A DNA stretch of 40,495 nt from CBFIDA01 sp965661085 (GTDB taxonomy: Bacteria > Pseudomonadota > Gammaproteobacteria > Comchoanobacterales > Comchoanobacteraceae). This document shows positions 34,470 to 40,495 of this stretch, in pieces. Where the stretch lies: NCBI GenBank assembly GCA_965661085.1, contig CBFIDA010000012.1, positions 1-40,495 of the forward strand, given 5' to 3'. The number at the start of each line of letters is the position of its first letter. Positions within the stretch are counted from its first letter, which is position 1. A program made the position numbers and the translations under genes. A model generated the notes under the pieces. That model ran no database searches. It was not told the DNA's origin and saw nothing but the letters and a program-made list of their open reading frames with translations.

Positions 34470-35018
34470 TTACTTGTGTCGATCACAATACGGTAGCAAT
34501 GCCAATATCCGTGCCACTTTGACACTGTGGCTGAGCAAACGCTGTGTTTTGGCACTGGTGCCTGTCATGCGAGATGGAATGATGCGGCCTGTTTCAAGGA
34601 TGTGCTGCTTCATCCATTCGACATTCATGTAATTCTTGGGGAATTTGGCATACGCATGTTTGGGGCGCTGACGATCTTCCGTATTCAGGGCCACCATCAC
34701 GGATGCCTCAGTGATGGCCTGTTTGCATCGCATGATCATTTTTCGGATGACAGCGTCGTTGAATTTCAAGAACTCCGCAAACGCTTCAATGGCCTCTTTT
34801 GAACATTCAACGTTCAACAAAAAGTAGTTGGCCTTTCGCACATCTTGGATGGTGTAAGCCAATGCTTTTTTACCCCAATCTTCTGCACGATGCACAATGC
34901 CAGCATGCTTGGTGATGACTGCTTTGTAGCGATCCAGTACTTCTTGCATTTGCTCAGTGACGTGATCAGGATGAATCATGACAATGATTTCGTAATGATG
35001 GGTGGTGTCTTTGGACAT
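34470..35018 (-). CDS. rpsF: fused 30S ribosomal proteins bS6-bS18
   Basis: One frame of 182 residues encodes two ribosomal proteins. Residues 7-107 are bS6 (HHYEIIVMIHPD, RAEDWGKKALAY, FNDAVIRKMIMR). Residues 108-129 are a linker without the acidic tail usual in bS6. Residues 130-182 are the C-terminal part of bS18 (ETGRIIPSRMTGTSAKTQR, LLPYCDRHK), which aligns by eye without gaps to residues 23-75 of the E. coli protein; its Arg-rich N-terminus is missing. bS6 and bS18 bind each other on the 30S platform, so a covalent link is structurally plausible. No separate rpsR follows before DUF2232. ATG at 35018 has AAGGAG 8 nt upstream. Confidence 0.93.
   Translation of the reverse strand: MSKDTTHHYEIIVMIHPDHVTEQMQEVLDRYKAVITKHAGIVHRAEDWGKKALAYTIQDVRKANYFLLNVECSKEAIEAFAEFLKFNDAVIRKMIMRCKQAITEASVMVALNTEDRQRPKHAYAKFPKNYMNVEWMKQHILETGRIIPSRMTGTSAKTQRLLSHSVKVARILALLPYCDRHK
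34473..34631 (-). other. rpsR: bS18 (RpsR) domain within the bS6-bS18 fusion
   Basis: These 53 codons encode the rRNA- and bS6-binding core of bS18, from Tyr 130 to the terminal Lys 182 of the fusion. The bS18 residues PSR, TGT-x-AK-x-QR and LLPY-x-DRH are all kept. There is no start codon with a ribosome site at its beginning, so independent translation of this part is unlikely. Confidence 0.9.
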
Positions 35019-35521
35019 TTTTGATGCTCCTTATGGATGATAAACCAGAACAATCTGGAAGGAATTGGCATAAAGTACCACAGTAGACTGATAAAATCAA
35101 TGCATGGACACACAACACCCAGCTCTGCCCCATCAGAATGGCTGCATGGCCATTGGCCAGCAGGTTTTTCTCCTCCATCGGCTTTGATTTATGGCACACA
35201 TGCCCGACAACATGGCAGCACGCAACACATCCACAATGAGACAACCGAAGCCATCATCTCCAGGCATGGACATGGCATGCTCCAGGAAACAACCAACGGG
35301 TTAAGTGAATCAAAACAGATGCAAGCCAAGCACGAATAGGCTTTTCATGCTTGCGTGCTTGATCCATTTTTTATGAGGCATCCTAACATGGCATCGTAGC
35401 CATCCCATTGGGACACCACCTTGATGACACATGATCTCAACCCATGCCCGTGCTTTGATCATGCTGCTTTTGGTGCTTCGAAACGGGACAGGGGCCAATC
35501 CTTTACCCATAGGACCTGCGC
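35019..35521. other. divergent intergenic region before the S6-S18 operon
   Basis: About 500 bases. Near the S6-S18 gene the minus strand has a small hairpin (CCAGA/TCTGG, loop TTGT, about 35045-35058) in the leader and a weak promoter further up. The remaining part has only short unrecognised open frames. Confidence 0.45.
35072..35100 (-). promoter_or_regulatory. weak candidate promoter of the S6-S18 operon
   Basis: On the minus strand TTGATT (35100-35095), 17 nt, then TACTTT (35077-35072) with TG one base before the -10. The match is modest and the position, about 54 nt before the ATG, is suitable. Confidence 0.3.
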
Positions 35522-36871
35522 ATGCTATCATCATGCCCATCACTGAATCAGGAATTTCAGTTGCCCATGGCTCAGACCACCATAAATGAAGACGTCAAAG
35601 TTTTTGATGCAACCATCTTGAAAGACTGGGATGACATCCGCACAGCATGCATCAATCGCACCAACATATCTTGGCCAGCATGTGCTGTCTTGATCTTGAG
35701 CGGCGTCGTCTTGTCCATGCTGGTTGTCTATGGACTTCAAATGCAAATCATGTCTTGGACTGCGCTCGCATTGTTGACCTGTGTGAGCCTGATGCTGTTG
35801 TGGTTGGGACAGCGTCATGAATGGCTTTATCGCATCACACCGACGACCATCTCGCCGCACGATTTACAAACGCTGAAAATGCTGCCCACCATGACACAAC
35901 AAGCACAATTTGCATGTTTGGCCCAATCCCGCGATGGTCTTTTTCAGGTCAGCCGATTGTCATTGCTCCAACGCCTGACCCAACAATTTTACTGCACGCA
36001 TGATGCCATGGATCATAACGGCCATGACAACCGGTATCAAGCCATGCAACGACTGTTTGTGTGGATTTTTCGACACATTGCCAAACATAAAAATCCGGCA
36101 CACATCAAACACATTCTCGATGCCAAGGATGGCACCAGCCAGTCGTGGCGCACAAAATTGCATGCCCGACACCAGAAAATATTCGCTCAAGAAAAATTTG
36201 AGAATTTATTGAAGCATGCGGGTTGCGCAAGCAATCTGTCCACCGTATTTTTGTTGCGCCTGATGTTGATGTGCCACCCCGCAGATGCAAAGGCGGTGCA
36301 AACATGGGCCCAGGGCACCACCACATCAACATCTGACTCAAAATATGATGCAGGCCAAAGATTTAAGAGAACACTGAAAAAATATCACAATGATCAAAAA
36401 AACACGCACACCGAGGTTACCCCATCGATCCACGCCTTTTTGTGTTGGGTCTATCGTGAGCGACAAACGAACAACCCTGCCATCTTGCCTAAGATCCAAT
36501 ACCAGTACACATGGGTCACCGGCAGCACAAATATGCCCAGATCATCAACTCACAAACTGTTGGATCTCCTGTGGCATACATGTTTCACCATGAAAAACCA
36601 CCACTTCCCACGCAGTCAAAACCCCAAAAAAAAGCAGTGGCACAAGAGCATGACTGCCGCAGTGGCCTTGATGGCAGCCGACACGCACAACGCCCCATGG
36701 ATCAAGGCCGCCCTAGAAGCATATCATAAAAAAAGAAAAAGGACCAAAAAGAAAGCAGCAGTAAAGCATGTACCGACTAGCCTTCTCCCCCCGACCATGA
36801 CAACACAATCCAATCAAAATGTGCTTGGGGCTCTTCAACACGCTTTCCCCGACACGCCATGCGTGATATGA
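35522..36871 (+). CDS. orphan two-TM protein with large cytoplasmic domain
   Basis: The 449-residue protein is not recognised. Two hydrophobic segments near 50-72 and 76-97 anchor it, and about 350 residues follow, probably cytoplasmic, rich in His, Lys and Gln. The C-terminal part is strongly basic (HKKRKRTKKKAAVKH near 403-417). ATG at 35522 has AGGA 7 nt upstream; an ATG at 35567 has none. The size and two N-terminal membrane segments recall DotM/IcmP of Dot/Icm systems, but no clear DotM motif could be matched, so no function is assigned. It stands alone between the S6-S18 operon and rlmB. Confidence 0.6.
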   Translation: MLSSCPSLNQEFQLPMAQTTINEDVKVFDATILKDWDDIRTACINRTNISWPACAVLILSGVVLSMLVVYGLQMQIMSWTALALLTCVSLMLLWLGQRHEWLYRITPTTISPHDLQTLKMLPTMTQQAQFACLAQSRDGLFQVSRLSLLQRLTQQFYCTHDAMDHNGHDNRYQAMQRLFVWIFRHIAKHKNPAHIKHILDAKDGTSQSWRTKLHARHQKIFAQEKFENLLKHAGCASNLSTVFLLRLMLMCHPADAKAVQTWAQGTTTSTSDSKYDAGQRFKRTLKKYHNDQKNTHTEVTPSIHAFLCWVYRERQTNNPAILPKIQYQYTWVTGSTNMPRSSTHKLLDLLWHTCFTMKNHHFPRSQNPKKKQWHKSMTAAVALMAADTHNAPWIKAALEAYHKKRKRTKKKAAVKHVPTSLLPPTMTTQSNQNVLGALQHAFPDTPCVI

Positions 36872-37177
36872 TAAAATCCTAAGCGTCTTGCCCTGGTGTA
36901 ATCAGATGAGCATGACGCAACAACTTAGAAAAGCAAAGCCACGCAGATAAATGGCCATTGATCACGCAGGACGTGCATGCATACCTTGATGAGTGGTGTC
37001 TATGAAGTCAGTGGTGGTGCCCACCTTATGGGTGGTTGTTTTGTAAGTCTAAGGGCGCCTCCTATGACTGTCGATGCAAGACCAGCACAGATCATCTGGT
37101 TTTGAAATCCTTTGTAGCATGCGCGCGCATGGCAACTTTGTGATCATGATCTGGTCATACGGCACCTGCCATAGAGC
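36872..37177. other. intergenic region between convergent genes
   Basis: About 300 bases between the orphan protein gene and the convergent rlmB. It holds a short hairpin (CCACC, TTATG loop, GGTGG, about 37020-37034) followed by TTGTTTTG, a possible weak terminator. No gene is recognised. Confidence 0.4.
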
Positions 37178-37918
37178 TCAGGCATCATCTTGTACATGAA
37201 ACAAAATCATGCCAAGCGCCACCGACACATTCAGGCTTTGCAGTGGGCCCTGTGTGGGCAACCGGACCAAATGATCGCACAATGTGGTGGTCAAGCGTCG
37301 CATGCCCTGCCCCTCATTGCCCACCACCACAACTTTCGAGACACCTGACAACGACAAATCACGGATGTTGTCATGCGCATGCTCGCTGCTGCCCACACAC
37401 CAAAAGCCATTTTTTTTGAGCATTTTAAGCGATTGGGACAAATTGCTCACACGATAAATGGGCAACCATGCAGCAGCACCACTGGCGACTTTGCGCACCG
37501 TCTCATTGACCTTGGCAGATTTGTCTTTGGGCATGATGATGGCTGTCACACCCATGGCGCAGCTGGTACGCATGCAAGCACCAAGATTATGGGGATCTTG
37601 CACGCAATCTAGAGCCACAATGGTCATGGGTGCAAACTGGTTGGCAATCAATGTCTGCAAACTGGGATGCGTGATGGGTGTCATGACCACAAACACACCT
37701 TGATGCGTTGCGTTGGGCATCGCCAACGTTTGCTCAAATGCATCAGCAGAAAGTACTTCAACGACACATGTTTTGGGTGCCACATTCAACAACATCTTCA
37801 GGCGCTTGGCATGCTGAGCAACATCTAGAAATACCATTTTCTGTACATGGTCCGGGTGTGCTGTGAGCATGGCTTGCACCGCATGCACCCCATAAACTCT
37901 CAATAGCGTGTCGTCCAA
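37178..37918 (-). CDS. rlmB: 23S rRNA 2'-O-ribose methyltransferase, RlmB/TrmH family
   Basis: The SpoU-class SAM-dependent enzyme methylates a guanosine of 23S rRNA in the peptidyl-transferase region. The substrate-binding domain begins RVYGVHAVQAML. The knotted catalytic domain has ALDCVQDPHNLGACMRTS, MPKDKSAKVNETVRKVASGA, VVVGNEGQGMRRL and SLNVSVALG, the three SpoU motifs. TTG at 37918 is chosen because GAGG lies 7 nt upstream and the length (246) then matches RlmB; an ATG at 37957 is in frame without such a site. It is divergent from rlpA. Confidence 0.9.
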   Translation of the reverse strand: MDDTLLRVYGVHAVQAMLTAHPDHVQKMVFLDVAQHAKRLKMLLNVAPKTCVVEVLSADAFEQTLAMPNATHQGVFVVMTPITHPSLQTLIANQFAPMTIVALDCVQDPHNLGACMRTSCAMGVTAIIMPKDKSAKVNETVRKVASGAAAWLPIYRVSNLSQSLKMLKKNGFWCVGSSEHAHDNIRDLSLSGVSKVVVVGNEGQGMRRLTTTLCDHLVRLPTQGPLQSLNVSVALGMILFHVQDDA

Positions 37919-38001
37919 TTTTTGTCCTCTTTCATTGAAAAAATTGCAAAATTGCATTTAAAATTGTACACTCAGATTACTAGGAAATCCAAGGATTGGC
38001 A

Positions 38002-38790
38002 ATGCACAGATCTATGTTGCGTCATCATGTTCCGACTGTCATGATGGTCATGCTGCTGTCAGGGTGCAGTGCTTATCGATATTTGCACACGGCATCGGCC
38101 GATGGCATGCCAAGCACAGAAATCGATGTGCAAAACACCCCCAATCCCATCCCTAAAAAAGAGCCATTGAGTGCCTTTGGCAATGCCCGCACGTATCATG
38201 TGCTTGGCAAAACTTATCATGTTTTACCAACGGCAAAAGGCTACCATAAACGCGGCCTGGCATCTTGGTACGGCACCAAATTTCATGGTCGACTGACCTC
38301 AACGCGCGAGCCTTACAATATGTTTGCCATGACGGCCGCAAGCACTGAGCTGCCAATCCCTTGCTATGTGCATGTCACCAATCTGGACAATGGTCGATCT
38401 GCGATTGTGCGCGTCAACGATCGAGGTCCTTTTCATGGGCATCGCATCATGGACCTTTCTTACGCTGCAGCACAAAAACTCGGCGTGCTGAAGTCTGGCA
38501 CAGCACATGTCGACATTCGAGCCATTGAAGACAACACAACGCCGACGCCATCACATCATGTGGCCCAAATCAGCACCATGCCAACACTGCAATTGAGCGC
38601 TTTTCACGATCGACAACATGCCAAAGCCAACATGGCATGGTTACAACAGTATCCGCATTTGCAACGCTTGAACATGGTGACGCAAGACAATCTGTTTAAA
38701 GTCCGCACGACTCCCGTCAGCGCTCAAGCATATGAAAACACCCTAAAAACACTCAAAAAACTCCATATACACCCCATGATCATACGTTGA
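38002..38790 (+). CDS. rlpA: RlpA-like septal lipoprotein
   Basis: RlpA is an outer-membrane lipoprotein lytic transglycosylase acting on denuded glycan at the septum. The 262-residue precursor has a signal peptide with lipobox LLSGC (Cys 22). The double-psi beta-barrel domain starts at GLASWYGTKFHG and includes MFAMTAAS, TNLDNGRSAIVRVNDRGPF with the catalytic Asp, and MDLSYAAAQKLG. The C-terminal part resembles a SPOR domain. ATG at 38002 has AAGG 7 nt upstream and puts the signal peptide at the start. It precedes dacA as in many gammaproteobacteria. Confidence 0.92.
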   Translation: MHRSMLRHHVPTVMMVMLLSGCSAYRYLHTASADGMPSTEIDVQNTPNPIPKKEPLSAFGNARTYHVLGKTYHVLPTAKGYHKRGLASWYGTKFHGRLTSTREPYNMFAMTAASTELPIPCYVHVTNLDNGRSAIVRVNDRGPFHGHRIMDLSYAAAQKLGVLKSGTAHVDIRAIEDNTTPTPSHHVAQISTMPTLQLSAFHDRQHAKANMAWLQQYPHLQRLNMVTQDNLFKVRTTPVSAQAYENTLKTLKKLHIHPMIIR

Positions 38791-39029
38791 CACCCGAGCA
38801 TGAACCCGACGATGACATGCGACTCGAGATGATGCACATCGCCATCCTGGTTGCTGGATCGACCCATCATCATACACGCACACCATCCAGTCTCACGTCA
38901 ATATGCCGCCTCACATCAAACACAACCTGGGCAAAATCACATTCAAACCTGGCATTCTTCAAACAATTGATGTACCCTTGATTCTGTTCAAAGGCGTGAT
39001 GCCTTATCATTCACTTCTCGGGACCCATC

Positions 39030-40229
39030 ATGCGTCGTATTTGTTTTTCTGCCCTTTTATTTTGTCTCTTGTTCACTTCTCAAAGTTTTGCCCTTGCACC
39101 CAGTATGGCCGCATTCAGCATGCCCTCCCTCAGCATGATGCCAACCCCTCCCACACTGAACAGTCAGGCTTTTGTCTTGATGGATCCAAAATCTGCACAA
39201 ATTTTGGCCAGCAAAGCCATGGACAAACGTGTCGAGCCTGCGAGCCTAACCAAACTGATGTCACTTTTCATCATTGCGCATGCGTTGCAATCACAACAGA
39301 TCCACCTGGATGATCAGGTCCTGATCAGTAAAAATGCCTGGCGCACCCCAGGCTCTAGAATGTTTGTCAAGGCTGGCACAAAAGTGTCCGTCGAGGCCCT
39401 CATCCATGGCATCACGGTGGCATCTGGCAACGATGCCACCATTGCCTTGGTTGAACATGTTGCTGGCACCGAAGCCAGCTTTGTCAGTTTGATGAATCAG
39501 GTGGCAAAAAACTTAGACATGCATCACACACATTTTGCCAATGCCACCGGTTTGCCCAATCCACAACATTACACCACCGCCCATGATCTGGCCCGTCTTG
39601 CTGCAGCTTGGCAAGCCCAATTTCCAGAGTACTACGCATGGTTTTCCAAAAAATGGATCAAGTACAACAACATCAAACAACCCAACCGCAACCGTTTACT
39701 CTGGCGCGATGCATTTGTGGATGGCATGAAAACCGGCCATACCAAATCTGCAGGCTATTGCTTGATTGCTTCTGGCAAACAAAAAAACACGCGTCTGATT
39801 TCTGTGATTTTGGGTGCCAAATCGGATGCTGCGAGAACAGAACAATCTGAAAAACTGTTGAACTATGGTTTTCATTTTTACAGCACCAAAAAAATCCTTT
39901 CTGCCAACACCCCCATTGCACATGTTGCAACTTGGATGGGCCAAAAATCTCAAACACCTGTCATCACCGATGGCTCAGTCTTCATCACCGTGCCCAAATA
40001 TGCTGAGTTTCATTACCAAACCAAATTGGTCATGCCCAAACCGTTGATTGCGCCGATCAAAGCACACCAGCCCCTTGGCGATTGGTTGGTGCTGTCTGAG
40101 GATGGCTCCACCATCAAGCGCGTGCCTGTCTTTGCTTTGCAACCAAATCCAAAAGGATCGTTCATCATGACCCTGGTTGATCGCATTCGACTGTTTGTCC
40201 ATCCACCCAAAGGGCTTCAACAGGTTTGA
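39030..40229 (+). CDS. dacA: D-alanyl-D-alanine carboxypeptidase (PBP5/6 family)
   Basis: This low-molecular-weight penicillin-binding protein trims pentapeptides in the periplasm. The 399-residue precursor has a signal peptide (residues 1-21, ending QSFA). The three active-site motifs are SLTK (72-75), SGN (132-134) and KTG (234-236), and a C-terminal beta-rich domain ends in a region (SFIMTLVDRIRLFV) suited to an amphipathic membrane anchor. The 240 bases between rlpA and this gene hold no recognised gene. lipB follows after 4 nt. Confidence 0.94.
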   Translation: MRRICFSALLFCLLFTSQSFALAPSMAAFSMPSLSMMPTPPTLNSQAFVLMDPKSAQILASKAMDKRVEPASLTKLMSLFIIAHALQSQQIHLDDQVLISKNAWRTPGSRMFVKAGTKVSVEALIHGITVASGNDATIALVEHVAGTEASFVSLMNQVAKNLDMHHTHFANATGLPNPQHYTTAHDLARLAAAWQAQFPEYYAWFSKKWIKYNNIKQPNRNRLLWRDAFVDGMKTGHTKSAGYCLIASGKQKNTRLISVILGAKSDAARTEQSEKLLNYGFHFYSTKKILSANTPIAHVATWMGQKSQTPVITDGSVFITVPKYAEFHYQTKLVMPKPLIAPIKAHQPLGDWLVLSEDGSTIKRVPVFALQPNPKGSFIMTLVDRIRLFVHPPKGLQQV

Positions 40230-40233
40230 TTGC

Positions 40234-40495
40234 ATGATGTCCTCTGTTCAGACTACAGATGTTTGCCTACATTGCTTTGATGTCTTGCAAGACTATGGGC
40301 AAACTCTTGAGCGTATGCAGTCCCTCACACAATCACGCTTGCCTGATGCACCAGACCAAATTTGGCTGCTACAACATCATCCTGTTTACACCCAGGGTGT
40401 TCAAACAAACCCTGAGCACATCTTGACCGCGCTGCCTGCCCCAATTGTACAAAGCGATCGTGGTGGCCAAATCACTTATCATGGTCCTGGTCAAT
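40234..40495 (+). CDS. lipB: octanoyltransferase LipB, N-terminal part
   Basis: LipB moves octanoyl groups from acyl carrier protein to lipoyl domains. Eighty-seven codons are visible before the window ends. IWLLQHHPVYTQG matches the family's W-x3-H-x-P-V-x-T-x-G, and SDRGGQITYHGPGQ is the catalytic-domain signature R-G-G-x-x-T-Y-H-G-P-G-Q. Two ATGs (40234, 40237) are possible starts. It follows dacA without the intervening ybeD often seen in enterobacteria. Confidence 0.93.
   Translation, partial: MMSSVQTTDVCLHCFDVLQDYGQTLERMQSLTQSRLPDAPDQIWLLQHHPVYTQGVQTNPEHILTALPAPIVQSDRGGQITYHGPGQ

Noticed and set aside
35037..35339. A 100-residue plus-strand open frame divergent from the S6-S18 gene
   Set aside because: No ribosome site and no recognisable similarity; its start overlaps the leader of the opposite operon.
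35522..36871. DotM/IcmP identity for the two-TM orphan protein
   Set aside because: Only the overall layout and a few residues around H-A-F recall DotM; the family's conserved C-terminal motifs were not found.
37018..37046. Strong rho-independent terminator
   Set aside because: The stem is only 5 bp and the T-run is interrupted; kept only as a weak possibility in the intergenic description.

Overview
The window is a bacterial chromosome segment of gammaproteobacterial character. The housekeeping set includes murI, comEC, uvrB, an aspartate aminotransferase, argS, nagZ, ffs-dnaX-ybaB-recR, rpsF/rpsR-rplI-dnaB-alr-sdhE, rlmB, rlpA, dacA and lipB. An icmH/dotU-icmF pair, an ankyrin-repeat gene and several orphan multi-spanning membrane proteins suggest a host-associated lineage, possibly near Legionellales/Coxiellaceae. 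That placement is inference from gene content. The code is standard: TGA is the commonest stop, with some TAA and TAG at the ends of recognisable full-length genes.

Positions 1-6600 hold the end of murI and a lysine-catabolism cluster read on the minus strand: a saccharopine dehydrogenase-like gene, an ALDH7-type semialdehyde dehydrogenase and a ZIP-like membrane protein, all intact. They are followed by three damaged genes: a ydiJ-type D-2-hydroxyglutarate dehydrogenase with a very large internal deletion, an ankyrin gene with a TAG at codon 14, and an hglS-type (DUF1338) 2-oxoadipate dioxygenase with a TAA at codon 31. The two broken enzymes are the consecutive last steps of the pathway. 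Positions 6600-12460 carry comEC and uvrB (minus), and an aspartate aminotransferase (plus) that contains a 10-N assembly gap.

Positions 12460-16500 are accessory: transposase remnants, an orphan membrane protein whose C-terminal repeats were cut off by a small deletion, a yfcH-type epimerase and tRNA-Asn with a good promoter. Positions 16500-22400 hold argS (minus), a DUF4389-nagZ pair and another orphan membrane protein. Positions 22400-30170 form a collinear plus-strand block: 4.5S RNA, dnaX (with a probable -1 frameshift site), ybaB, recR, icmH, icmF and a probably inactive alpha/beta hydrolase.

Positions 30154-35018 are a minus-strand operon: a fused ribosomal S6-S18 gene, a DUF2232 membrane protein, rplI, dnaB, alr and a small sdhE gene that overlaps the convergent hydrolase gene. 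The S6-S18 fusion is the most unusual feature in the window: one reading frame encodes the S6 core, a short linker and the C-terminal 53 residues of S18, and no separate rpsR follows. Positions 35500-40495 hold an orphan two-TM protein, rlmB (minus), rlpA, dacA and the start of lipB.
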